A DNA stretch of 64,000 bases from an uncultured Oscillibacter sp. (GCA_910578935.1 CAJTSM010000015.1:1-64000); one strand, 5' to 3'; counted from the stretch's first letter, positions 43,473 through 52,277 are shown. Numbers and translations: made by a program. The notes: generated by a model from the letters alone, not told the origin.

Positions 43473-43910
43473 TTAGGAAGGAGCTGTGACGGTATTGGTG
43501 ATGTACGTCTTGGAATCGGAGCCGCCGTCCCGCTCGGCGTACATGGTCAGTATGGCGTAGTAGGAAGTGCCGGGCACACCGTAATAATCGTAGTGGCCAA
43601 TGTGAACCTGCGTATCATCACAAAGCAATCCATTTCCTACAGTTCCTCGAACCGTGGCGGCACGGGTTCCATTTGATTTGTATATGATGAGTTCTGACAC
43701 ACCAACATAGTCGGAGTGCTCAGTTGCCAAAACGGTGAATTCAACGCGTACATTGCCCGCAGTTGAGCCTTTGTACATAGAAGCTCCATAGCTATTTAGG
43801 TAAAGGCTTGCGCGTGGAGACAGTTCTATCGCAGACGCCGCTTGGCACAAAAGCGCGACCAGGAAAATAAGGCTGGCAAAACTAAGAACGATTCTTTTTG
43901 CGCGGCACAT
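43473..43910 (-). CDS. Hypothetical secreted protein
   Basis: A 145-aa protein with a signal peptide at about residues 1-27 (hydrophobic core IVLSFASLIFLVALL, cleavage after ASA). The mature part is beta-rich with many Ser, Thr and Tyr and looks like a small extracellular sandwich. No family recognised. ATG 43910 is chosen with GGAGAG upstream; GTG 43919 overlaps the anti-sigma stop. It is last in the sigma/anti-sigma operon and is probably a target or sensor part of that system. Its GC is visibly lower than its neighbours. Confidence 0.65.
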   Translation of the reverse strand: MCRAKRIVLSFASLIFLVALLCQAASAIELSPRASLYLNSYGASMYKGSTAGNVRVEFTVLATEHSDYVGVSELIIYKSNGTRAATVRGTVGNGLLCDDTQVHIGHYDYYGVPGTSYYAILTMYAERDGGSDSKTYITNTVTAPS

Positions 43911-43915
43911 AGAAA

Positions 43916-44797
43916 TCACTCTCCAATAGAATCAATTATCTGTTTCAACATGTCTGATGAGAGTTTTCCATTAATAATGACCACGGTTTGCTCGCTTAAA
44001 TAAACAGCGTAGCTTTCAGACAAATTCGACACAATATAAAACAATCTGCCGTTACTAGGGTACTCTTCCACGTTTAACGCATCTTTTTCAAACGTGTACC
44101 CGGGAATACGGTCATCACTGTAATACTGTTGAACTGTAATAGAAAAAGTCTTCTGGTCATATACAAATTCACATAAGACAACCAGATTCTCTGAATCTTC
44201 TGCTATCTTGATGTCCCTTGCCAGTACCGTTCCCGGCGGATACCAGGCCGGGGCCGGAATCGTGACGCCGCAGCCGTCAAACGCGCCCTGCACCGCTTGG
44301 CGGAGGTTTTCCACCTCCGGCGCGGCGGCATCCGTTCCCGTGACGAAATGAAACGTCTCGTCCGTCCACCGCGCCAGCGCGCCGAACACGTCCATGCCCA
44401 TTGCCTGCGCGGCAACCATGCTGGACAGGACCACGGCCACGACGGCGGCAAAGGGCAGCAGCCGCTTGACCAGCCGCCTTTGTTTTCGCTCCGAAAGCCC
44501 GTCCTGTTTTTGCCCGAAAGCCGTCAAATTGGAATCTCTCATCGGATAAAGCGAACGGCCCGCGCCGTCCGGGGTGTTAAAGTACTTCTGGAAGTCCTCC
44601 CACGCCTGACCAACGTCTACGGAAGGCCCAGAGGGGTTATTCCGTTCTCTCTTTTCAATCACCTCCAAAATGCGGAAGGTCTGTTCCTCGTCCCCGTCTT
44701 CCATGGATTCCAGGCCGGTCCGAAGCAGCTCACGCAGCTGCTCCGTGCTCAATTGTTCCAGAAATCCGCATGCTTGCGTTTTGCCATCCATTGGCAT
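43916..44797 (-). CDS. Putative anti-sigma factor (DUF4367-like C-terminus)
   Basis: A 293-aa single-pass membrane protein. The cytoplasmic part (1-105) is acidic and helical (LEQLSTEQLRELLRTGLESM). A membrane helix lies at about 112-133. The extracellular part has a domain resembling DUF4367 (VNLSESYAVYLSEQTVVIINGKL-like end, here broken as NLSESYAVYLSEQ and VVIINGKLSS). It follows the ECF sigma gene and so should be its anti-sigma factor. The N-terminal half is GC-rich and the C-terminal half is AT-rich, a composition break worth noting. AGGAGG precedes the ATG. Confidence 0.75.
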   Translation of the reverse strand: MPMDGKTQACGFLEQLSTEQLRELLRTGLESMEDGDEEQTFRILEVIEKRERNNPSGPSVDVGQAWEDFQKYFNTPDGAGRSLYPMRDSNLTAFGQKQDGLSERKQRRLVKRLLPFAAVVAVVLSSMVAAQAMGMDVFGALARWTDETFHFVTGTDAAAPEVENLRQAVQGAFDGCGVTIPAPAWYPPGTVLARDIKIAEDSENLVVLCEFVYDQKTFSITVQQYYSDDRIPGYTFEKDALNVEEYPSNGRLFYIVSNLSESYAVYLSEQTVVIINGKLSSDMLKQIIDSIGE

Positions 44798-44959
44798 CCC
44801 TGCACCTCCTTATATAGATATGACCGCAGCAGGCAAAAGCTGACATAAAAAAACAAAAAATTTTTTCAAGGGTCCCGACGGAGCTCCGGCGGGCCGCCGC
44901 CTAAATCAAAAACCGGCACGCCAAAGGAGACGGTCCGGCCCAATCCGCGGGGTTCATGT

Positions 44960-45454
44960 TCAACGTTCCGGCAGGGCGTTCTCCAGTTTCGCCCGGGCGC
45001 GCTCCAGGCGTTTCTGGCTGGTCCAGACGGTGATGTCCAGCTTCCTGGCAATTTCGCCATGGGTGTTTCCCTGGAAGAACTGTGAAAACACAGCCCACTC
45101 CTTTTCGCTGAGAGTCTCCCGGGCGAACTCCAACACCCCGGAGAAGCTGACCAGACCGGAAGGGCCCGGAATTTTGGCAAGAAGTCCTTCCTCCAGGGAA
45201 ACCAGCCACTTGATATTTCGGTTCCACTGCCGCCAATACTCGTGGATTTTATTCTTCATCACTTCCATCAAAAAGCCCTTTGGGTTTGGGTGCTCTATGA
45301 GCTCGTCGATCTTCTGCGCCGCGGTGAAAAAGGTGTCCTGCGTAATCTCTTCCGCCGCGGCCCGGTCCTTGAGAGCCGAAACGGCGTAATCATACAGCCA
45401 TGCAAAGTTCGCGTCGTACAGGGTGTGAAGAAATGCGGCTTGCTCTGGAAGCAT
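44960..45454 (-). CDS. ECF-type RNA polymerase sigma factor
   Basis: A 164-aa sigma-70 family protein with region 2 (LYDYAVSALKDRAAAEEITQ, residues about 21-40) and region 4 helix-turn-helix (THGEIARKLDITVWTSQKRL, about 132-151). It should direct transcription of its own operon and perhaps surface-stress genes. ATG 45454 follows AAGGGGGG; TTG 45460 is less likely. The anti-sigma gene starts 162 bases downstream. Confidence 0.87.
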   Translation of the reverse strand: MLPEQAAFLHTLYDANFAWLYDYAVSALKDRAAAEEITQDTFFTAAQKIDELIEHPNPKGFLMEVMKNKIHEYWRQWNRNIKWLVSLEEGLLAKIPGPSGLVSFSGVLEFARETLSEKEWAVFSQFFQGNTHGEIARKLDITVWTSQKRLERARAKLENALPER

Positions 45455-45494
45455 GGTCAATCCCCCCTTCGCTGTTTTGTCTTTATATTTGTAA

Positions 45495-45655
45495 GAGCCT
45501 GTTTATCATCCGGCGGGATGCCGGGTTGATACTGATTTTTCTACTGAGCAAGGCGATTTGACGCGGAAATCTTGACGGACCTCAAGTCAAATCCGCACAC
45601 TTCCAGCGGAAAGAGATACTCCAAGACGGCGTTCCGCCGGATTTGAAACAAGCTC
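45495..45655. mobile_element. MITE-like element
   Basis: A 161-bp element whose ends match as inverted repeats of about 28 bp with six mismatches (GAGCCTGTTT...ATCCGGCGG and its counterpart). An inner palindrome pairs GATTTGAC with GTCAAATC. It carries no ORF. The end GAGCCTGTT resembles the end of the element at 30299. No clear target duplication was seen. Confidence 0.55.
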
Positions 45656-45821
45656 CAGAAGGGCCAAGGGGAAACGGCGCCGCGGACAGCGCCCGCCGGC
45701 CGGACGCGCCGCGGCTGAAACGCGCCCAAAAGTTGCGTTCATGATATCATACATTCGGCGAAACCGCAACATCTTTATAGAATCAGGAGTGTCCCGTTCC
45801 GCATTTTATAACAGGGCCATC

Positions 45822-45892
45822 GTGTAGGGGCCGCCGCCCCCGGCGGCCCGCCGGTGCAAGGATTGGGCCGCCCAAGGGGGCGGCCTCTACGG
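45822..45892. repeat. GC-rich intergenic inverted repeat
   Basis: A 71-bp imperfect palindrome starting CGTGTAGGGG and ending CCTCTACGG, with GGCCGCC blocks in both arms. Similar in style to 16338-16380. The remaining gap (45656-46015) holds no gene. Confidence 0.55.
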
Positions 45893-46015
45893 GATCAAAT
45901 CTCCCCATTGGACACGCCCATAAAATCAAGAAAAAAACGCCGCTTACGCGGCTGTGCGGACGGTAAAGGACCGGAGACGGAAAACGCATTTCCAGACATC
46001 ACCAAGTCCCCGCTG

Positions 46016-46044
46016 GCATAAGCCGTGGAAAACGGCGGATACTA
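46016..46044 (+). promoter_or_regulatory. Sigma-G-like promoter of spoVT
   Basis: GCATA at 46016-46020, 17 bp, GATACTA at 46038-46044. The forespore sigma-G consensus is GHATR and CATnnTA. In B. subtilis spoVT is sigma-G controlled, which supports the reading. Confidence 0.5.
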
Positions 46045-46096
46045 GCTTTTGCCAGAGTGACATAACAACCATCACTTTTCAAAGGAGTTTTTCGAT

Positions 46097-46639
46097 ATGA
46101 AAGCAACTGGAATCGTGCGGCGGATCGACGACCTTGGCCGGGTGGTCATCCCCAAGGAAATCCGCCGCACCATGCGCATCCGGGAGGGCGATCCCCTGGA
46201 GATCTACACCAGCCGGGACGGTGAGGTCATTTTCAAAAAGTACTCTTTGCTTGGCGGCGTGGAGGATTTCGCCGGGCAGCTCTGTGAAACCATGAGCCGT
46301 TCCACCGGCTGCATCTGCGCCGTGACGGACCGGGACACGGTGATCTCCGTAGCCGGAGGCGGCAAGCGGGAGCTGCTGGGCAAACGCATTACCCCGGAGC
46401 TGGAGCAGATCATGGAGAGCCGCCGGATCTATCAGTACAGCGGCGACGGAAACCCCATCCCTGTCTGCGACGGCACCGAAAAGCTGGTTACCAACGTGGC
46501 GGCCCCCATCCTCTCCGAAGGGGACCTGTTGGGCATGGTCCTCTTTGTGGGCTCCACCCCCGGCGCAGCCACCGGCGACGCGGAGTACAAGCTGGCCCAG
46601 ACCATCGCGGCCTTTTTGGGACGGCATATGGAGGCGTAA
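46097..46639 (+). CDS. spoVT: Stage V sporulation protein T
   Basis: A 180-aa forespore transcription regulator. Residues 1-50 form an AbrB-type swapped-hairpin DNA-binding domain (GIVRRIDDLGRVVIPKEIRR). Residues about 55-178 form a GAF-like domain. Length and architecture match SpoVT. It indicates a spore-forming host. AAAGGAG lies upstream. It is monocistronic; a symmetric repeat follows. Confidence 0.95.
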   Translation: MKATGIVRRIDDLGRVVIPKEIRRTMRIREGDPLEIYTSRDGEVIFKKYSLLGGVEDFAGQLCETMSRSTGCICAVTDRDTVISVAGGGKRELLGKRITPELEQIMESRRIYQYSGDGNPIPVCDGTEKLVTNVAAPILSEGDLLGMVLFVGSTPGAATGDAEYKLAQTIAAFLGRHMEA

Positions 46640-46681
46640 GTCCCCATTCTCAGGAAAGCGGCCCCATCCGGGGCCGGGCCC

Positions 46682-46713
46682 CAGGCTGTCAAAAATACAT
46701 TTTTGACAGCCTG
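46682..46713. repeat. Perfect inverted repeat downstream of spoVT
   Basis: CAGGCTGTCAAAAA pairs with TTTTTGACAGCCTG across a TACA loop. There is no T run after the stem, so it may be a terminator with its U tract inside the arm, or a repeat end. Confidence 0.5.
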
Positions 46714-46837
46714 GGCAAGCCGTTTCCCATGCTCCCGGGCGGTCATATGGCAGGGGCGTTGTCCCCCGGCAGAAGACATCCTACAACGATCACAGAAATA
46801 TGACCTCATATTGCCGGACATTTTGTCATATCCTCCA

Positions 46838-46867
46838 TTGACAGCCGCCCCGCCCCGGGTGTAAACT
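46838..46867 (+). promoter_or_regulatory. Promoter of the asnB T-box transcript
   Basis: A perfect TTGACA at 46838-46843, 18 bp, TAAACT at 46862-46867. Confidence 0.75.
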
Positions 46868-46873
46868 TCAACA

Positions 46874-47176
46874 CAACAAAGCAATAAGGCAAACGGCGTT
46901 GATGGAGAAAAGTACCGGCGGGCGTTCCGCTCCAGTGAGCGGGGGACAGTGAAAACCCCGCGCAAAGAACCCCCGGGAAGAACACTCCGTAGCCCCAAGC
47001 TGAACCCGGGGAGGTCCCCGGCAGTAAGCGCGGCGAGTTGTGATCGTTACCTCACACAGGCTTGTTGGAGCCTTGAAGGTGACCGCCCCCGGTCAGACGG
47101 GGAGGTAAGTCAGGTGGCACCGCGGATAGCAGCTATTCGTCCTGAGTTTTCAGGAGATAGCTGCGTTTTTGTTTTT
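46874..47176 (+). promoter_or_regulatory. T-box riboswitch, asparagine specifier
   Basis: A leader that senses uncharged tRNA-Asn and lets asnB be transcribed. Stem I begins with GGAG (46904-46907) paired to CTCC (46985-46988). The loop has AGTA (46911-46914) facing the specifier AAC at 46981-46983. The T-box AGGTGGCACCGCGG lies at 47112-47125; its TGGC would pair with the acceptor GCCA of tRNA-Asn. The terminator stem is 47129-47136 with 47157-47164, followed by a T-rich run. Confidence 0.92.
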
Positions 47177-47214
47177 CCGGATGGGAAAGACGACTTTGAT
47201 TCGGAGGTGCTTTT

Positions 47215-48801
47215 ATGTGTTCGATTATGGGGTTTGAGAAAAAGGAACTCACCCGGGAGGAGCTTCAGCCCTTCTTTGACCGTACGATCTCCCGGGGGCC
47301 CGATCTGTCCCGGGTCGTGGAAACTCCCACCGGCTGGCTCTGTTTCCACCGGCTGGCCATCATGGGCCTGACGCCGGAGGGCATGCAGCCTTTCCAGTTG
47401 GGCGGAGACTACCTGGTGTGCAACGGCGAAATCTACGGCTTCCGCCCCCTGAAGCGCCAGCTTCAGGAAAAGGGCTACACGTTTAAAAGCGGCAGCGACT
47501 GCGAGATATTGCTCCCCCTCTACCGGGAGTACGGCCTGGAGATGTTCGCCCGGCTGGACGCGGAGTTCGCCCTCATCCTTTACGACGCGAAGACCGATTC
47601 CCTTATCGCCGCCCGGGACCCCATCGGCATCCGGCCCCTGTTCTACGGGTACGACCGCTCCGGCGGCATCATCTTCGCCAGCGAAGCCAAAAACCTGGTG
47701 GGCCTGTGCAAGGAAGTCCGCCCCTTCCCGCCGGGGCACTACTACGCCGGAGGAACATTCACCCGCTATGCCGATTTGACCACCGTAGACCACGATTGCT
47801 CCGACGATTTGGAAACCGCCTGCAAGAACATCCGCGACAAGCTCATCGCCGGAGTCGACAAGCGGCTGGACGCCGACGCGCCTTTGGGCTTTCTCCTCTC
47901 CGGCGGGCTGGACTCCAGTCTGGTCTGCGCCATCAGCTCCATCGTGCTGGGAAAGAACATCCGGACCTTCGCGATTGGCATGGACAAGGACGCCATCGAC
48001 CTCAAGTACGCCCGGGAAGCGGCGGACTACATCGGGGCGGACCACACGGAGGTCTTCATGACCCGGGAGGAAGTCCTGGACACTCTGGACAGCCTCATCG
48101 CACTGCTCGGCACCTGGGACATCACCACCGTCCGGGCCAGCATGGGAATGTATCTTTGCTGCAAGGCCATCCATGAGCGAACGGATATCCGGGTGCTGCT
48201 GACCGGGGAGATCTCCGACGAGCTCTTCGGCTATAAATACACGGACTTCGCCCCCAGCGGCGAGGCGTTCCAGCAGGAGGCCAAAAAACGGGTGGACGAA
48301 TTGTACATGTACGACGTGCTCCGGGCGGACCGCTGCATCTCCGTCAACTCCCTGGAGGCCCGGGTCCCCTTCGGCGACCTGGATTTCGTGAAGTATGTCA
48401 TGTCCCTGAACCCCGAGATGAAGCGGAATACTTACAACATGGGAAAGTACCTGCTCCGCCACGCCTTCGAGAAGGACCGCCTCCTGCCGGACGGCATTCT
48501 CTGGCGGCAGAAGGCCGCCTTCTCCGACGCCGTTGGCCACTCCATGGTGGACGACTTGAAAGCTTACGCCCAGAAGAAATACTCGGATGGGGAATTTGAA
48601 ACCCTGCGGCACAAGTACGATTACCACTGTCCCCCCTTTACCAAGGAGAGCCTGCTGTACCGGGAGATTTTCGAGCGGCACTACCCCGGCCAGGCGGCCA
48701 TGATTCCGGATTTCTGGATGCCCAACAAGTCTTGGGAGGGCTGCGACGTGGATGATCCCTCCGCCCGGGTGCTGGCCAACTATGGGGCCAGCGGACAATG
48801 A
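47215..48801 (+). CDS. asnB: Asparagine synthase (glutamine-hydrolysing)
   Basis: A 528-aa enzyme that makes Asn from Asp, Gln and ATP. Met1 removal exposes the nucleophile Cys2 (MCSIMGFE) of the class II amidotransferase domain, with CNGEIYGF and GSDCEILLPLYREYG also conserved. The C-terminal synthetase has the pyrophosphatase loop LLSGGLDSSLVCA near residue 228 and LLTGEISDELFGY. Control is by the Asn T-box directly upstream. Confidence 0.96.
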   Translation: MCSIMGFEKKELTREELQPFFDRTISRGPDLSRVVETPTGWLCFHRLAIMGLTPEGMQPFQLGGDYLVCNGEIYGFRPLKRQLQEKGYTFKSGSDCEILLPLYREYGLEMFARLDAEFALILYDAKTDSLIAARDPIGIRPLFYGYDRSGGIIFASEAKNLVGLCKEVRPFPPGHYYAGGTFTRYADLTTVDHDCSDDLETACKNIRDKLIAGVDKRLDADAPLGFLLSGGLDSSLVCAISSIVLGKNIRTFAIGMDKDAIDLKYAREAADYIGADHTEVFMTREEVLDTLDSLIALLGTWDITTVRASMGMYLCCKAIHERTDIRVLLTGEISDELFGYKYTDFAPSGEAFQQEAKKRVDELYMYDVLRADRCISVNSLEARVPFGDLDFVKYVMSLNPEMKRNTYNMGKYLLRHAFEKDRLLPDGILWRQKAAFSDAVGHSMVDDLKAYAQKKYSDGEFETLRHKYDYHCPPFTKESLLYREIFERHYPGQAAMIPDFWMPNKSWEGCDVDDPSARVLANYGASGQ

Positions 48802-48857
48802 ACGGCTCTTTCAAGGAACACCCCCTTCCCAGGCCGGAAGTTTAGAAGTATTACCAA

Positions 48858-48885
48858 TTGAGTTTACACCGTTTTATGTTACTAT
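48858..48885 (+). promoter_or_regulatory. Possible promoter of glnN
   Basis: TTGAGT at 48858-48863, 16 bp, TACTAT at 48880-48885; TATAAA at 48883-48888 is an alternative with a 19-bp spacer. The ATG at 48915 follows AGGAGGAAA. Confidence 0.45.
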
Positions 48886-48914
48886 AAAAGGCAGAAAATG
48901 AGGAGGAAACGATT

Positions 48915-51002
48915 ATGAGTACCACCTTACAGCTCCCCGAACTCTTCGGAAGTCGGGTCTTCAACGAGGAAACCATGAAGGACCGTCTCTCCCCCGCCTC
49001 CTACGGCGCGTGGAAAAAGTGCGTCACTGAGGGCACGGCCCTGGACATCTCCACCGCCAACGAAATCGCCGAGGCCATGAAGCAGTGGGCCGTGGAGCGG
49101 GGCGCCACCCACTTCACTCACTGGTTCCAGCCCATGACCGGCGTCACCGCCGAAAAGCACGACAGCTTCATCAGCCCCGTCGGCGGCGGCCGGATCATGA
49201 TGGAGTTCTCCGGCAAGGAGCTGGTCCGGGGCGAGCCGGACGCCTCCTCCTTCCCCTCCGGCGGCCTCCGGGCCACCTTTGAGGCCCGGGGCTATACCGC
49301 CTGGGACCCCACGTCCTTCGCCTTTTTGAAGGAGGGCTCCCTCTGCATCCCCACCATCTTCTGTTCTTACTCCGGGCAGGCCCTGGACAAGAAAATGCCC
49401 CTCCTCCGGTCCATTGAGGAGGTCAGCCGCCAGGCCATCCGCATTCTCCGCCTCTTCGGCGACACCGAAAGCCGGAAGGTAATGGCCCAGGTAGGCCCCG
49501 AGCAGGAGTACTTCCTCATCGACAAGGAGCTCTACAACCGGCGCAAGGACCTGCGCATGACGGGCCGGACCTTATTTGGCGCCAAGCCCCCCCGGGGCCA
49601 GGAGCTGGACGACCACTACTTCGGCGCCATCAAGCCCCGGGTGGCCGCCTATATGGAGGACCTGGATGAAACCCTCTGGGCCCTGGGCGTGCCCTCCAAG
49701 ACCAAGCACAATGAGGTGGCCCCCTCTCAGCACGAAATGGCCCCCATCTACACCGACGCCAACACCGCCTGCGACCAGAACCAGCTGGTGATGGAGGTGA
49801 TGAAAAAGGTGGCGGACCGCCACGGCCTGGTGTGCCTGCTCCATGAGAAGCCCTTCGCCGGGGTAAACGGTTCCGGCAAGCACGACAACTGGTCCCTCTC
49901 CACCGACACGGGAAAGAACCTCTTCCGCCCCGGCTCCACACCCAGCCAGAACGCCCGCTTCCTCCTCTTCCTGGCGGCCTTCGTCAAGGGCGTGGACGAC
50001 TATCAGGACTTCCTCCGCACCACCGTGGCCACCGCCGGCAACGACCACCGCCTGGGCGCTCAGGAGGCCCCCCCCGCCGTCCTCTCCATCTTCCTGGGGG
50101 ACGAGCTGAACGCCGTGGTGGAGTCTATCATCCAGGGCACCGAGTACACGGACGCCAGCAAGAAGACCCTGGAGATCGGCGTGGACGTGCTGCCCGCCAT
50201 CCGGCAGGACACCACGGACCGCAACCGCACCTCTCCCATGGCCTTCACCGGCAACAAGTTCGAATTCCGGATGCTGGGCTCCTCCCAGTCTATCTCCGGG
50301 CCCAACATCGCCCTGAACACCATCATGGCCGAGGAGCTCAAGCAGTTCGCCGACGAGCTGGAGTCCTCCGCCGACTTCCAGTCCGACCTACAGAACCTGA
50401 TCCGCCGGGTCTTTACGGAACATCAGCGGATTATCTTCAACGGAAACGGCTACGACGGCAATTGGATCGCCGAAGCGGAGCGCCGCGGGCTCAGCAATCT
50501 CAAATCCACCGCCGACGCCCTGCCCGCCTATATCCAGCAGAAGAACATCGACCTCTTTGTCAAGCACGGCATTTACACAGAGGCGGAAGTCCGGGCCCGG
50601 TACGAGATCCACGTGGAGAACTACCGGACGGTCCTCTCCATTGAGGCCAGCACCATGATCGACATGATCCGCCACGAGATTCTCCCCGCCGTTTCCGGCT
50701 GCGCCGCGGAGCTCTGCGTCCGGGCCGCAGGGAAACAGGGCGTAGGGGCCTCCTGCCGCTATGAAACCGCCACGGCCCAGAGGCTCTCTGCCCTGACGGA
50801 CACGCTGATGGACGGCTGCGTCAAGCTGGAGGCCGACCTGGCCGCCATTCCCTCCGGCCCGGAGGAGGCTATGCGCTACTGCCACGACGTGCTGATCCCC
50901 GACATGACCGCCGCCCGGGAAACCGCCGACACCCTGGAAACCCTCACTGACGCGAAGGCTTGGCCCTTCCCGGTATATTCGGAGCTGCTGTTCTCCGTGT
51001 GA
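48915..51002 (+). CDS. glnN: Glutamine synthetase type III
   Basis: A 695-aa GSIII enzyme that makes glutamine from glutamate, ammonia and ATP. The length and the N-terminal LFGSRVFNEETMKDRL region are specific to type III. THFTHWFQPMTG and KHDSFISP, MAQVGPEQEYFLID, KHNEVAPSQHEMAP, and VNGSGKHDNWSL are active-site segments. It provides the Gln used by AsnB next door. It is probably separate from asnB with its own promoter, and a terminator follows. Confidence 0.96.
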   Translation: MSTTLQLPELFGSRVFNEETMKDRLSPASYGAWKKCVTEGTALDISTANEIAEAMKQWAVERGATHFTHWFQPMTGVTAEKHDSFISPVGGGRIMMEFSGKELVRGEPDASSFPSGGLRATFEARGYTAWDPTSFAFLKEGSLCIPTIFCSYSGQALDKKMPLLRSIEEVSRQAIRILRLFGDTESRKVMAQVGPEQEYFLIDKELYNRRKDLRMTGRTLFGAKPPRGQELDDHYFGAIKPRVAAYMEDLDETLWALGVPSKTKHNEVAPSQHEMAPIYTDANTACDQNQLVMEVMKKVADRHGLVCLLHEKPFAGVNGSGKHDNWSLSTDTGKNLFRPGSTPSQNARFLLFLAAFVKGVDDYQDFLRTTVATAGNDHRLGAQEAPPAVLSIFLGDELNAVVESIIQGTEYTDASKKTLEIGVDVLPAIRQDTTDRNRTSPMAFTGNKFEFRMLGSSQSISGPNIALNTIMAEELKQFADELESSADFQSDLQNLIRRVFTEHQRIIFNGNGYDGNWIAEAERRGLSNLKSTADALPAYIQQKNIDLFVKHGIYTEAEVRARYEIHVENYRTVLSIEASTMIDMIRHEILPAVSGCAAELCVRAAGKQGVGASCRYETATAQRLSALTDTLMDGCVKLEADLAAIPSGPEEAMRYCHDVLIPDMTAARETADTLETLTDAKAWPFPVYSELLFSV

Positions 51003-51025
51003 AGTCCACCTTTTGATGAGAGCCA

Positions 51026-51056
51026 AATCGCCCGGCGGTTTTCCCGCCGGGCGATT
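51026..51056. terminator. Bidirectional terminator
   Basis: A 13-bp perfect stem with a TTTTC loop between convergent glnN and ricT. Confidence 0.85.
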
Positions 51057-51062
51057 CGGTTT

Positions 51063-52277
51063 TCATGTCTTTGATGAATCTCCGCCTTTGTTCCACCGGC
51101 GTCCCCCCCCATAGGGCTGGCGGCGGCGCTTGTTTTCGCCGGCGGGACGCTCTTCTTTCTGACCCTCCGGCCGGGACTGCTGCTTGGGCGGGCGGGAAGC
51201 CTGGCCGCCCTGCTTTTTGGGCATCTGCTGGGCGGAGGCCGGCTGGCCGTCAAACCGGGGGCCCTTCCGGCCCCGGCCGCCACGGTGGCGGTGACGGGGC
51301 TTTCCGTCTCCCTCCACGCCCATCTTCTCCCGGCGGGGAGCCTCCGCCAGGTGGTCGTCGGTATAATAGGAGGTGGAGAACACCGGCTGGAGCAGCTCCT
51401 CTTCCTCCCGTTCCTCTACAAACCGGGCGGTACGCTCCGGAATTTCGATGCCCTCCCGGCTCCCCTTGCCGTTGCGCAGGACCTTGATCTCACAGGCATG
51501 GTAGGTCTTCAGGCTCTCCGGTGCGCTGTCCAGGCTGACCTTTACCCGCTCCCGCAGCAGCTCCACGCCCTTCACATTGCCCGGCCCGTCAGGGGTTTGG
51601 ACAAAGGATTCCACCTTGGGCATCCGTTTGGCGGCGTCTTCATAGGCGTTTTGCTCATACTTGAGGCAGCACATCAGCCGCCCGCAGGTGCCGGAAATCT
51701 TGGTGGGGTTCAGGCTGAGGTTCTGGGTCTTGGCCATCTTGATGGAAACGGGCAGAAATCCATCTAAAAACTGGGCGCAGCAGAAAGGACGGCCGCAGAT
51801 CCCCAGGCCGCCGATCATCTTCGCCTCATCCCGGACGCCAATCTGCCGGAGCTCAATCCGCGCCCGGAAGACGGAAGCCAGGTCCCGGACCAGTTCCCGG
51901 AAGTCCACCCGGCCGTCAGCGGTGAAATAGAACACAATTTTATTGCTGTCAAAGCCCACCGAGACATTGACCAGCTTCATCTCCAGGCCGTGTTCCGCAA
52001 TCTTGCCCTCACAGATGTCGAAAGCCTCCCGCTCCCGCTTCCGGTTGTACTCCACCACCCGAAAGTCGTTCTCCGTGGCCCGGCGGACAATGGCGCTGAG
52101 GGGTTTGACGATCAGCTCGTCCGCCACTTCGTGGTTCCCCTGGGTGCAGGTGGCAAACTCCAGGCCCTGGGCGGTCTGGACAATGACGTTCTCTCCCATG
52201 CGGACCTGAATGCCCCTGGGATCAAAGAAATAAGTTTTGCTGCCGCCCCGAAAGCGGACGCTGATGACTTCAGTCAA
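51063..52277 (-). CDS. ricT: PSP1-domain regulatory protein RicT (YaaT), with long basic tail
   Basis: A 404-aa homologue of B. subtilis RicT/YaaT (about 275 aa), a subunit of the Ric complex that aids RNase Y-dependent mRNA maturation. The PSP1 domain has VDFRELVRDLASVFRARIEL, the Cys pattern GICGRPFCCAQFL, and GTCGRLMCCLKYEQ, which bind Fe-S clusters in B. subtilis. The last 120 residues are a Gly/Arg/Lys/Gln-rich tail (RHRHRGGRGRKG...RRRQPYGGGRRW) that is absent from RicT and looks RNA-binding. It overlaps holB by four bases, the conserved Firmicutes order. Confidence 0.93.
   Translation of the reverse strand: MTEVISVRFRGGSKTYFFDPRGIQVRMGENVIVQTAQGLEFATCTQGNHEVADELIVKPLSAIVRRATENDFRVVEYNRKREREAFDICEGKIAEHGLEMKLVNVSVGFDSNKIVFYFTADGRVDFRELVRDLASVFRARIELRQIGVRDEAKMIGGLGICGRPFCCAQFLDGFLPVSIKMAKTQNLSLNPTKISGTCGRLMCCLKYEQNAYEDAAKRMPKVESFVQTPDGPGNVKGVELLRERVKVSLDSAPESLKTYHACEIKVLRNGKGSREGIEIPERTARFVEEREEEELLQPVFSTSYYTDDHLAEAPRREKMGVEGDGKPRHRHRGGRGRKGPRFDGQPASAQQMPKKQGGQASRPPKQQSRPEGQKEERPAGENKRRRQPYGGGRRWNKGGDSSKT

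Noticed and set aside
46951..46956. An earlier AAC near GTGAAAACCCC as T-box specifier
   Set aside because: The triplet at 46981-46983 is placed correctly beside the GGAG/CTCC stem and opposite AGTA; the earlier one lies in the upper stem.
47110..48798. 562-codon frame opposite asnB
   Set aside because: Antisense shadow of asnB that also runs into the T-box leader.
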